From Cylindrotheca closterium (taxonomy: Eukaryota > Bacillariophyta > Bacillariophyceae > Bacillariales > Bacillariaceae), in NCBI GenBank assembly GCA_933822405.4, contig CAKOGP040001903.1:244362-308361 (forward strand): a stretch of 64,000 nucleotides of DNA, written 5' to 3'. The translations under genes and the position numbers were made by a program. The notes beneath the pieces are model-generated. The model had not been told where the DNA came from. It worked only from the letters and a program-made list of their open reading frames with translations, and ran no database searches. This document shows, in pieces, positions 10,149 through 21,702 of this stretch. The number at the start of each line of letters is the position of its first letter. Within the stretch, counting starts at the first letter, position 1.

Positions 10149-12428
10149 TTAGTACACACGAGCCATTGGTGGAACGGTCTTGCACTCATCTTCATCCAGA
10201 GTGTAGTAATGAATTGGTCGATAATTCAAAGTGGTGCGCTTTCCATCAAAGTATGCCAACGTGTGCTTCATCCAATTTTCATCGTCGCGATCGGGGCAAT
10301 CTTCACGAGCATGAGCACCTCGGGATTCCTTGCGGTTTTCCGCACCAGTGATGGTGGTGGAAGCACAAGCCAACAAGTTCTTGAGTTCCAAAGTCTCGAC
10401 CAAATCAGTATTCCAGACCATGGATTGATCTGCGACTTTCACATCGGAATTGAACTTGTCAACAATGGAATCGATCAAAACCTTTCCTGTCTTCAAGGTT
10501 TCGTCTTCACGGTAGACAGCCGCATGTTCTTGCATGGCCACTTGCATTTCACTACGAATTTCTGCAGTAGATGTGCTGCCAGAAGAATATCTGAGAGCAT
10601 CCAAATCACTCAAGGATTCCATACCTTCATCTTCTGGCATGGGAGCAATGGCTTCTCCTGGAGTATGATCTTCGGCAATCTTGAGAGCACAGGCTCTTCC
10701 AAAGACGACAATGTCCAGCAACGAGTTGGCGCCTAGACGATTGGCCCCATGGACCGAAGCCGATGCGACTTCACCAGCGGCATACAAGCCAGGAACGACT
10801 TCGTCCTTGATGTGTTCACCAGTTTTTGGGTCAACAGTTGTGTTGAGGACTTGTCCATAATGGTTGGTTGGAACACCTCCCATGTTGTAATGAACAGTTG
10901 GCAATACTGGAATGGGTTCCTTTGTGACATCGACACCGGCAAAAATGGCAGCCGTCTCTGAAATTCCAGGAAGACGTTCGGCCAAAAGATCAGCAGGCAA
11001 GTGATCCAAGTGCAAGTAGATCTGTATTGTATAAGAATGGAAAAGAACGGTTAGTCCACATTGATGACTTCATATTCACATTCACCGCCCAAACAATAAA
11101 CAAATTATTCCAACAAGCAAACAAGCAAACAAAATATTTTTACTCACGTGATCCTTCTTGGGTCCGACTCCACGTCCGTCGCGAATCTCCATGGTCATGG
11201 CTCTGGAGACGACATCTCTCGAAGCCAAATCCTTGGCGGATGGAGCATAACGTTCCATGAATCGTTCTCCTTCACTGTTTCGCAAGATACCACCTTCCCC
11301 ACGGCATCCTTCAGTAATGAGACATCCGGCACCATAGATTCCAGTGGGATGGAATTGTACAAATTCATTGTCTTGATTGGCAAATCCCTTGCGAAGTGCC
11401 ATGGCATTACCATCACCAGTACAGGTGTGTGCCGAAGTACAAGAAAAGTAGGTACGTCCATATCCACCAGTGGCCAAGACAGTATTCTTGGCCCGAATGC
11501 GGTGTAGGGTTCCATCTTCCATGTTGAGGCAAATGGCTCCCACGCATTCCTTGCCATCATCGGACATGAGTAGATCGAGAGCGAAATATTCAATAAAGTA
11601 GGTAGTATCAAAGGCAAGAGACCGTCCATACAAGGTGTGCAACATGGCGTGTCCGGTACGATCGGCCGCCGCGGCACATCGATGGGCCTGTCCTCCCTTT
11701 CCAAATTCAAGGGACTGTCCACCAAAGGCACGTTGGTAAATCTTGCCTTCTTCGGTTCTGGAAAAGGGCATTCCAAAGGACTCTAGTTCGAGGACGGCCT
11801 GGGGAGCCTCTCTACACATGTAATGAATGGCATCTTGATCACCCAACCAATCGGATCCCTTGACGGTATCGTACATGTGCCATCTCCAATCATCCTTGGA
11901 CATGTTTCCTATTGGAATTGAAGAGTGGGAAGAAGTGTGTGTGTGTGTGTGTGTGTGTGTGAAGAGAGCAGTAAGAGTATGGTTAGCCAAAAGATTGAAA
12001 TCGGAAATGCAAATGGAAATGGAAAAAGAGAATCCAAGAATGAATGAATCATTCCCAAAGCGAACCATGCATGAAATCAATCATCTTGCATGATACCGGT
12101 ATGTCATCAATCTGCAATCAAATACATTATTTTAGTACTCACCCAATGCAGCATTGATACCTCCTTGAGCAGCAACAGTGTGAGAACGAGTAGGGAACAG
12201 CTTGGTGACACAGGCGGTCTTGAAACCAGCTTCGGACAATCCCATGGCCGCTCTCAAACCACTTCCTCCGGCACCAACCACCAGAGCATCGTATTCATGA
12301 TCGACAATGGTGTAGTCCCCCTTGAGTGATTCTGTGACGGATGCCAAGGACATGGACCGAGCCGAGGTCTTTGTTGCTACAAAAGGCACCCGGCGTTGAA
12401 GACTGCGAGAAATAACTTTGGAGAACAT
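10149..12428 (-). CDS. SDHA: Succinate dehydrogenase flavoprotein subunit (mitochondrial complex II)
   Basis: Three exons on the minus strand: 12428-12143, 11908-11148 and 11021-10149, giving 639 residues, the usual SDHA length. The introns (234 and 126 nt) have GTGAGT donors and AATAG/ATACAG acceptors, and phases match. The first 30 residues are basic and Ser-rich, as in a mitochondrial presequence. The FAD-binding [12 protein letters not shown] lies near residues 50-61. SHTVAAQGG near 82-90 holds H83, the usual covalent FAD attachment site. [51 protein letters not shown] and the [13 protein letters not shown] block are all present. The enzyme oxidises succinate to fumarate in the inner membrane and passes electrons to the iron-sulphur subunit. 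Identification is secure. Confidence 0.97.
11935..11961. repeat. (GT)n microsatellite in SDHA intron 1
   Basis: About 13 uninterrupted GT dinucleotides lie in the 234-nt first intron of SDHA. As CA repeats on the coding strand they sit near the acceptor side of the intron. Confidence 0.9.
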
Positions 12429-13128
12429 TGTTCTGATTTATTGGTTGCTTTGTTTCTTGGTGTTTGTGTTTTGTTATTCGTTTGTTTGTCTTTGAGCGAT
12501 GGACAGCTTGAAACGAAAGAGATGACAACTGCAAGAGATATTGCTTCCTTCTTTCTTTCTTTCTTTATCAATCTTATCTGCTTGCTGATGCAATACGACT
12601 TGCACAACAGCTGCTGTTCTTTGGTTAAAAATGGTGTTGTCACAACGCTTCGTTGGATCCAATCGATCGACCTGATTTTGCCTGGAAGCATTCTCTCTCT
12701 TTCTCCTTGGGCTTCGCATTTCTACACAAGATCCAGTACATGATTGCCGTTGATTGGAAAGAATCCGTGACCCACTATCAGTCCCATCGTTTCGGATTCC
12801 TTCGCCAACGATGACTCACTCACTCAAGGATACGTACCGGTACCAGGGTACTGTATTCGTTGGTTCGTTGGTCATGCATGGATGATGGAGCATGCCCTGC
12901 TTGCGCGCGAGAGTCATTCGAATCCATTTGGGCACGCAGGCTGGCCATTTCAAAATCGAACGGACAATCTTGTCACTGGTGAGATTTTGTCAACTCTTCA
13001 TCATCTTTTGGTTGGGTTATTTTTTAATATTGTCGTACAGTACCGGTATACCTTCAACATATAGATATATATACAGTACTACGGTATGCACTAACTGACA
13101 GGCAGGCATCACAACCTTAGATTGCAAT
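12429..13128. other. Divergent intergenic region between SDHA and the SPRK-repeat gene
   Basis: About 0.7 kb of shared upstream sequence for two divergent genes, so it should hold both promoters. It has CTTT/TTTC repeats at 12548-12567 and several ACCGGTA motifs (12834, 12839, 13041). No RNA gene is seen. Confidence 0.4.
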
Positions 13129-13184
13129 CATCAGCATCAGCATCAGCATCAGCATCAGCATCAGCATCAGCATCAGCATCAGCA
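13129..13184. repeat. (CATCAG)n hexanucleotide repeat in 5' leader
   Basis: About nine tandem CATCAG units end roughly 48 nt before the start codon of the next gene. Confidence 0.92.
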
Positions 13185-13231
13185 CTTCAGTTATTCAATT
13201 CAACCTTACCTTTGGGACGATAAAAAGCGAT

Positions 13232-16200
13232 ATGACATCACCTTTTACGTCATTGGATGTGAACATCAGCAAGAAGAATGAGGCGGTGATGAATGCATCA
13301 TCAGTACCACTATCATCTACCGAGCCGACATCAGTACCTATCAGCAAATCGGATGGGATTGAGAATACTGTTCACAACCAAAACATCAGCAGCAACAATA
13401 GCAACAACAACAACAACAACAGCAACAACAATGGCAAATCATCATCCCACCTGTCATTGTCATCGTTCAGTAGCAAATCACCTCTTCCGCCAACAACAGG
13501 AAGGATACACACAAAGACAACTACGCAGACGAACAGCATTGACAATAATGCTAATACTGCAGCTGATGAAGTCAACAAACTATCCGTTTCTTTTGCGGTA
13601 GAAACGACGACACTTTCTTTCATGCTATCTGATGATGAAATTGATGATGACAACGAAGATGAGCAAGACGAATCATCACCACATGCAACCATGACTACTA
13701 CTACTACTACTACTACTATTACGACTACTAATTCACGTCGTCTCAGCGGCAGCAGCATTTTGGATGCGAATACTACCACTGACGACGACGATGATGATGA
13801 TGATGACTTTGGCAAATTGTATCGTCGACCCAGGCGTCAGAGACGATCCGTAGGCTATTACAAGTGGTTGGCGACCAATTCGCCCAATGAATACGTCGAT
13901 ATGAATGGAAATCCAAGGACTACCACTTTGAGTGGCAATAGCTCTCATTTGGACGATAGTATAGATACCAAATCATCATCCTCTGAATACGATGAAGAGG
14001 AATCCGAATATGTCTTTGATCATGATGAAGATTTAGATGACGATGATGTAGAAGAAAGAGAAGAAGCAACGAGTGTTATTGTGAATGGTGAAGATAAGAC
14101 AATGGTGGAGCAGCCAGCTAGTGAGAATGATCCATCCAGTGCTACCAATGAAGCATCACCAAGTATGCCCGCATCTCCGACAGTTGATGCAATGCCCCTA
14201 CTGTCATCTAGTACATCCGAACAAGTGGCATCGCCGTCTAGCACTGGAATTCTGTCTGAACAAGTTGCAAAGAATCAAATCGTTTTGGCGACCCCACAGA
14301 GAAGATCTCCAAGAAAGAGACAGTCCATCATGCCGTCCTTGTCAGAACAAGGTCAAGTGCAAGTGCAAGTGAAAACATATGCAGATGCAGTCAAGAAAAC
14401 AGCTCCAACTGCTGTACAATCACCGGTACCATCTTCCCCAGCAAGAATCATCCTATCGGAACCAATTGGACACAACATCCAAAGAGTGGTCATGACTACT
14501 CCAATTCGACGATCGCCTAGAAAGAGACGACCCATTCAACGAGATGAGACAAAGATGGCAATTGACCTTTTGCCTTCCATTGCGGAACCACCGCAACCGT
14601 CAAGGATGGACGAATCATGCAACGACACGAACAGGAAAGATACTTCCACAAGAAGAGCTACTGTCGCAACACAGGATGACCAACCAGAATCAACGACGGC
14701 AGGAACTCCCAAGAAGCAAGATTTAACAAGAGAAGCTTCGTCCACCAATGGAATTCTGTCACAGCCAGGTGGAAGCGTTCACAGAGTCATTGTTACCACT
14801 CCAATTCGAAGATCTCCAAGAAAGAGACGTTCCATTCAAGGAGATGAGTCGTTCTCTGCAATGCCTTCCATTGCGGAACTAGCCCCGGCATCGCCAATTT
14901 CTGCAAAGAACCAACAACCAAGTCTGTCATCGTCCACTGAAGCAACTATTAATACCAATTCGGAAGGAAACATCGAAAGGCCGTCGTTTTCCAACGAAAT
15001 CCTGTCCGAGCAACTTGGAAACCTGCAGAGAGTCATTACTACACCGCTTCGAAGGTCTCCAAGGAAGCGACAGTCCATGCAAGGAAATGAAACGATGGAC
15101 TTCATGTCATCCATTGCCGAAGCAGCGCTATCGCCAATCGCAAAGATCTCTTCGCCAGCACAAGCCGTTCCGAATGCCAAAGGACAAACGTCCAAGGTCA
15201 CTAAGGAAATGTCGTCAGTGACAAAGACATTGTCAAATGCTACGATCCAATCACCAGTAGACGCGGAAATGAATACTCCAGTGACTCAGTCACCATTCTC
15301 ATCAACGTCCCAAGCAAATAGTTCTGCCAAGAAGCATCGAATCGTCACCACACCAACCCGAAGTTCTCCTCGCAAGAAACGAGCTGTGGAAGCAGGCGAA
15401 ACCGAATGCGTCATGTCTCCGTTTGCTACAGCAGAATTGTCTCCGATCAAAAGAGAATCAACTTCGCCTACTGTGGCTACTTTTCAATCTCCCAAGGCTC
15501 CTTTCCTTTCACCACAGCAATTGCCGCCAACAAGTCAGAGTATTCAAGTCCAAGATTCGGCTGAATGCGAATCAGCATCCACCTCACTGCTTTCTCAATT
15601 CACAAAGTTACCACCACCGCCGGAAACTGATACTTCTGTCACCATGGATGTTGATGAGACCATCAAGGTGATGAATGAAAGCGACTCCTCTTCTACCGAA
15701 CAGGTGGAATGCACTACACGACTAGATCAAGCACTGGACCATGGCCAAGACAGTGTTGAAAAAGAAGAAAAATCCGAAGAAGATGATGATGGAAATGCAA
15801 GCGCAAGCAAGTCATTTGTACTCGAATACAGTCTCGAACATGATGATGTCCCAATCGATTCTGGTTCAGTACATGTTGATGAATCATCGACCTCTCCAGT
15901 ATTGGCATTGGTACAATCCAAATGCTTCAAGGTTCGAATCGTCTACGATGAATCGCCACCTCCACTACCAAAAAGTATTCTCCGAAGAAAGTTGAGATAT
16001 ACCAAAGCGTATGGCAATGAAGAAGTGGAGATGGATAAGAAGCAAGACGATAAGGTGGAACATGAAGAGGTTGATGAATCGGACAACACTTCTTCGTATG
16101 GAATCACTCTGCCAGAACTGAGGCATCGCATGGCAATCCTTTTTCCAACGGACTACTCTGAACTGATCCAATCGGTAGGTCCTTATTGTGCTTGCTAAGA

Positions 16201-17866
16201 TTCGATTGCAATTTAATTTTGCTGATCCTCTTCTTTTCTTACTTAAATTCCAAACCACCCGCAGTCTTGTGATTCAGCCCGTTTGATAGCATGCTTCACC
16301 TTATACAAAGACGCCTTGTTTGTTGAGAATGAATCAATAACGCATCCTCAGCAACAGCCAGCAAAGACTGCTGCTCGTGCAAGAACCCGACGACGAAGAC
16401 TATCTTTGGAATGCAAAACTCCGGGAATCAATTACCTGCAACCGATCATGATATTGCTAAACGAACTTGTGCAGCTTGAATTGGTTCAGTACCAGTCCAT
16501 GTCCATGGCAAAAGAAACAAGTGATGCAGCGTCCAACAGCAGCAGCAGTCTGTCAGATGATAAGGAAGGGTCGCACCGAGTCCATTTTCCAGCGTTCGAC
16601 GGTTCTGCCTTACAACCTCCCAGCGACGTCATTGTAGGATCCGATCGAGTGCGTGAGGAAAGTATCGAACAATTGACCAAGGTTGTGATGTCATCACAGT
16701 CTCTGTTTGGTAGCTTGATAGACGCAGAAGACCCACCATCTGAATCTTCAGCAACAAAGTTTGATGTCGGTCGCATGGCCATTACTGTCCTGCAGAGCTT
16801 GGTACATTATCTTCAAACTGACTTTGTCACTCATGGCCATGCGGTTCCCTGTTCATGGTCCTTCCCCTTGCAATCCCATACAGTTTCCCGAGTCGAGAAG
16901 GCTGCCCAGTCATATGCTCACGATTTGTCTCATGTTTTGAGAAATTCACGAACGGAAGAGACTCCAACATGCCTCACGTTCCCAAATCCGTCGCACGATG
17001 TATCTATTGCTTACCGAATGTCCCAATCCAGAGGTTGTGGCCCATGGGAATGCAGGCTGGCTGACACTGCGGGACAGCAGATACGATACTGGCTTCGAAC
17101 GTTATTGAATCCCATTCCCGATCGTGCTCCACCAAAAAGTGCGAGCAATTGCGCCAAGGCCAAGCAATGGAGACGCCGAATCTGTGATATTGTCGCTCTG
17201 TGTGTTGAAGATGCTGAACAATCCATGGCCGTGGAAGATGGATCCATGAGTTCGCTTGTCAGTGATGCTCTAAGCTTTTTGCATGCCCTCTTTGGAGCGT
17301 CATCATGGGAAGATTTCATTGCAGAAGGTGATGATGGTTTGGGAGTTCCAGATGGTACCAATACAATAAGAGGCGACGTCTTCTTTTCGTCCACAATCTC
17401 TCTGCGACAGAATTTCATCCAAGAACACCAATGGAATGACTTGGAGGATGAATTGATTGCAGCCACTGAGTTCTTGGCAGCCATGAACGGTGTTCGCTTC
17501 CTTTACGAGCTCTTTTCCATTCTTGTGAAGGAACCAAAGTACTACAAGGTATGGAAGAAGACCATTCAAGAGCTTGCTGGAACCTTGGCATTGGTGGACC
17601 AAGCATGCATTCAAGAAGAAGATGTTCAGTTGCTATTGTTACGAACTCCACTGGAGGAGATCTTGATAGTTTTGGAAAAGATCTCGCAGCAACATTCTAC
17701 CAAATACACCCAATGTCAGAAGCAGCTGAAGGAATTTTCCAAGCGCTTTGCCTTTGGCAAAAAGTCGAAACGGAAAAAGAGGCACCAACCCGACTTGAGT
17801 TATCTGGAGACTGCCTACGAAGAAACCATGGAAAAGATTAACTTTCCCAGAGCGATGAGACTATAA
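13232..17866 (+). CDS. Large low-complexity protein with five SPRK repeats
   Basis: Two exons, 13232-16174 and 16265-17866, join in phase 0 across a 90-nt intron (GTAGGT donor, CCCGCAG acceptor) to give 1514 residues. The first 320 residues are Asn, Thr, Asp and Glu rich. A repeated module then occurs five times, with core TTP.RRSPRKR; the serines of the SPRK core fall near residues 359, 428, 528, 609 and 712. Copies often start with ILSEQ and end with SIAE. SP.K/R is the full consensus for cyclin-dependent kinases, and the flanking basic patches could act as nuclear localisation signals or DNA contacts. The region after about residue 940 is more globular and helical, ending in a basic KKSKRKKRHQ patch near the C-terminus. 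No known domain is recognised; a nuclear, cell-cycle-regulated role is inference. Confidence 0.85.
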
Positions 17867-18560
17867 TAATAGTATTCATGTATGTTGTTTCAGTAAATCC
17901 TATCATTTATTCTATTTCATTTTGTATTTTAATATTTACTATCGGTATTATTAGAGCATTCATTCTGCGCCTTGATACCTGCTTCCGAAAAATAAATTAA
18001 AATAAGTGATGTGGGTTCTCTGGTTCGACCACTTCGACAAAGAGTGATGGCATCTTTCTTCAAATCGTCTACATCATCATCGTAGAAAGAGGAGGAACGA
18101 CAGCTCAAAGGACGAAGATCGATTGAAGATGATCATCTAATACAGTAGGTACAGTAGGTACAGTAGGTAAGGATCAATGATTGATTTAGCATCTATTCAT
18201 GTAGTCCTCCGATTCCCTCCAGTTGCCTTTTTTCTTTTCTCCATTGTATTTTTTCGAAAAGTTTGAACAAAGCGGGTGCAACTCCATCCCAATATTATGC
18301 AACAACAACAACAACAACAACAGGAGCAGCGTAGGCAGCTAATACAAGTAAAGTAGTAGTTTTCGATAGTGAAATAAGTATCTATACAAGTATAATGGTC
18401 TTAAGACTCTATCTGTGTAGCATTGCGACAAACAGTTGAAAGTTGATTCCAATTGAAGAATTTCGCCTGAATTCAAAATGGTGTTGTTTTGTTTTTTTGG
18501 TATTTCTTGTTCAGAAGTCTATTTTGTGTTAAGAGTATTGACAGACAAAGGAGAAACTGT
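17867..18560. other. Intergenic with short repeats
   Basis: Three tandem ACAGTAGGT units lie at about 18142-18168, and a (CAA)n run lies at 18300-18323. Both neighbouring genes converge here. No gene is seen. Confidence 0.5.
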
Positions 18561-18920
18561 TTACTTCTTGACTCCAGTGTAGTCAATTTCTCCAAAGAAG
18601 TCGTCTTCCTCGTCGGCTTCTCCGAACTGTTGAAGCCACAAAGCAAGGATGCCCCAGTGAACAACGAAAAGAACTCCCAACAGACGAAGATCATCAACTC
18701 CGAACCATTCTCCGGTTCCTTCAGTGGCGACAGCAGCGGTCGACATGAGAGAAGCAGGGACGAATCCAGCAAGAGTGGCAAGAGCACCCTTCTTGAATTC
18801 AGGGCTTTGCATGGCCATGGAAAGAGGAGCCACGGCTTGCTTGGCCAAGTTTTGGCTCACGGGGGCGAACGCAGAAGCGCTGGCGAAAAGGGCAAGGAGG
18901 GCGAAAACAGTCTTCATCAT
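18561..18920 (-). CDS. psbW: PsbW-like photosystem II subunit, nucleus-encoded
   Basis: 119 residues, single exon, ATG at 18920 (a second ATG follows directly). Residues 1-17 are a signal peptide ending ASA, with F18-A-P next, the diatom motif for entry through the complex plastid membranes. A second hydrophobic stretch ends AVA-TEG near residue 65, which fits a thylakoid processing site. The mature part [20 protein letters not shown] followed by [11 protein letters not shown] resembles PsbW: a short lumenal start with the EGTG motif and one membrane span (about 79-97). An acidic tail [16 protein letters not shown] follows. In plants PsbW stabilises PSII supercomplexes; here that role is inferred. 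The tail is longer and more acidic than in plants. Confidence 0.72.
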   Translation of the reverse strand: MMKTVFALLALFASASAFAPVSQNLAKQAVAPLSMAMQSPEFKKGALATLAGFVPASLMSTAAVATEGTGEWFGVDDLRLLGVLFVVHWGILALWLQQFGEADEEDDFFGEIDYTGVKK

Positions 18921-19472
18921 GGTGTCTTGTAAATTATTTTTTAAAAGTTGGAATAGTCTTTCAAAGGAATGTGTGTTTGAGGGGGCTTGGCTTGAATTCA
19001 ATCGTCAATCGCAATCCATTCGATTCCACAGATGCCCGTTCTTTTCGTGCGTACATCTCTCGTAGCTTTGGTACTTACGTCCGTCATGATATGATTTCAA
19101 CGATGCCCCTCGCGATCTTCTTGTTCAAGAAAGGAATTTGCTTCTGCAACGACCGTAAGTCCATCCGTATCCTTCCTCAACACCACGTAGATTCTGTACG
19201 TAGAATGTGGTTGGAAAATAAAATGACGACACGTAACATTCCAGATTCCACTATTTTTGCAGAACTGCTGACGTATGTCTTTTGACGACGTGACGGACAG
19301 GGATGGACGACTCACTGCAAAGGTCTAAAAGATACCTTATACTGTACATTGCCGTGCTGTGCTGTACTGTACCGACAGGAGCCACACTTCTCTTGTTAGT
19401 GCAATAATGTATGTCAAGTCTAACAAACAGTATTTCTATATCATATCATTTATGATATCGCATTTATCGAAT
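18921..19472. other. Intergenic, no feature seen
   Basis: 552 bases upstream of the PsbW-like gene and downstream of the M41-like gene. It contains scattered GTACAGT/TACTGTACC elements near 19350 but no clear gene or repeat. Confidence 0.45.
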
Positions 19473-20817
19473 TTATCGGCTCTCAAGGATCGCAATGCAT
19501 TCTGGAACAGACTTTTTGGCCTTGAATGCTTCCACCAGTTCATCGTACTTGCTACGGTTCTCATTGATCAAGTTGTAACTAGCCAAAGCACCCCATCGAG
19601 TCAAGTCTTGTTGTTTTTGTGCTCCAATAAAGTTTTCACTTCGGCGAAAGAAGGAATCCAATTGAATCAAATCATTGTCTCCTCCCTTGGCATTACCCAA
19701 AGCCAATACTTCTGCGACTGATCCACTCATAGAGACGCACGAGAGTGCGGCAATTTCAGATTCCGAGAATTCACGTCCAGTGACGGGTCCTTCTTGGGAC
19801 GGATGGAATTCGACGCATTGGACTCCATTTTCTCCAGTGGCATATCCAGCAATGGGTAGACCAGAGAGGTACCCGCAAAGGAAATGACCAGCTTCGTGGC
19901 GGCAGATGCGATCCAATTGTTCTTCGGCACTGTCGGAAGTTCCTCTGGTCGCTTGAATGGCGCCGGCAATCAATCCAGGTGCAGTGGATCCAACACCAAG
20001 GAATAGGATGGGAATCAATGCCATGAAGTAACAAACGGTAGCTCCAACGTTCTCTGGCAAAAAGCTCAGGGCCAAGACTCCCAATACACTTGCCCCCAAC
20101 GTTACTCCGAGGGTGGCATATTTGAAATCGTCCAAGCTGACATCGAGCTCGCCACCAAATCCTAGATTCTCGGCTGTTAGTTTCCCACCCGTACGGCTTT
20201 CCAAATTTTGCAGAGAGACTGGGAACGGACGAAGGGCGACGGACGTGGCAGCATTGGCAGAGTTCCATAATTTCAAATCACCAGATTCGACCAAGGCATC
20301 CAAGGCGGTGGTTTGACGTTTGGCAACATTGTTGTTGTTGTTGTTGTTGTTGTTATTATTATTATCGTCATCGCCAGAAGAACCTTCTTGTTCGAATGGA
20401 ATTCCTTGGACGGATTTCAAAAGATCATCGACCGAAGCAGTTTCCTTCACTTGGGTCATTGTGGCAGTGGCAGTCATGGACTCGTCATCTTTTCCAAGTT
20501 CCTATTTATATATATAATGATACATGATATGTGAGATGTGATGATTGTGTGAGAGGGTTGGGGTTAGGGATGGCATAGTCGTGGTGTGGACAATGTAGTA
20601 CTGCTACTAATACTAATAATAACAGGTATTGTTCTTTGACAGACAAGAAACCATCACATGCCGTTGACAAAATGACAACTTTGTGTCATTTTTTGTCACG
20701 GTTTGTCATTATTTCCATACTAAAACCTACCTTGGAAAGTCTGGCAGCATCTTCTCGTGCCTTGGCAGCTTGAGCACGGAGCTTATCCACTTCGGATTGT
20801 TGTTGTTGTGGTTGTGG

Positions 20818-20855
<38 letters not shown>

Positions 20856-21030
20856 GACCATCTTCTGCCATTTTCAAGGACGACGAAGACGAGGATGGAA
20901 TGATGTTATTGGATCGATGGTGGATGACCGAACGAAGAGATGACGATTGAGAAGAAGCCGGAGATTGAAAGGCAGTGGCACAGCAGGTTGCTGTGGCAAG
21001 GAGAATGAGGGCGCTGCTTGTGAACTTCAT
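19473..21030 (-). CDS. Plastid-targeted M41 (FtsH-type) protease-like protein without AAA domain
   Basis: Two exons, 21030-20731 and 20501-19473, join in phase 0 (intron 229 nt, GTAGGT donor, AATAG acceptor) to give 442 residues. The N-terminus is a signal peptide ending CCATA-FQSP, a plastid-entry motif. PolyQ (about residues 59-78) and polyN (about 147-158) tracts follow. Two membrane spans lie near residues 229-248 and 255-273. RHEAGHFLCGYLSGLP holds HEAGH (302-306), the zinc site of M41 peptidases, and GGDNDL further on matches the region of the third zinc ligand in FtsH. No Walker A or B box is present, so it resembles the AAA-less M41-type proteins of plants and algae. It may act as an ATP-independent thylakoid or envelope protease; activity is unproven. 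Confidence 0.8.
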
Positions 21031-21702
21031 GTTGTCTGTATTTTGTATTTTGCGTGTTGTAGGTATTATGACTTTCGATTTGCTTGCTTTCGGCTAACTG
21101 CTGACTGCTCTGACACTTTACGGTCACGTTGTTGCCGGAATGATGATTCGAATGATGTGTTGGTATGGGAAGAGGTGGTATCTTAAGTGTGATACGTCAC
21201 TCATCGACTCGAATGAGTCGAGTCGTCAATTCGAGAACTAAGCAAGGCGCAGTAGAGATAAGAAGAGTACCAGGTACAGTATAGTGATGCTGAACTCCAC
21301 TGTATTTCTAGTATGTGCATGCTGAATGAAATGTGATAGTGTCATTGCTTGATCTACTCTACCGTACTACATGATACAATGTTGGTTGCGCCGCATATTC
21401 CTATGCTTTCAGTATTCATTGCTTTGACTTTTTGCTCGTGGCCTATTCTTGCTCACGTCACAAATGACACCAATGGCACTGGCAGTCGTGCTATACTGTA
21501 CAAGAAGAAGAACCCGGCTAGCTAGTACAGTACTGTAGCTAGGAACTGATGGTGTTGTGGTACAGTACTTGGGAGATATTGACAATAAATTTACAGTCCT
21601 CGCCTCGCTTGATTATGCACATTCTTGTATCCGGTTCATTCATATATTATTCTCCCCGGGCAGCATGCGAGCACTAAGGTGGTTTTAGTTTTGGGTGTAC
21701 TT
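21031..21702. other. Intergenic, no gene seen
   Basis: 672 bases between two minus-strand genes. Several TACAGTACTGTA-like palindromic bits occur near 21487-21575. No coding frame is supported. Confidence 0.45.

Noticed and set aside
13372..13815. Minus-strand frame of Val/Ser/Leu runs inside the SPRK-repeat gene
   Set aside because: It is the antisense of (AAC)n, (ACT)n and (GAT)n coding repeats.
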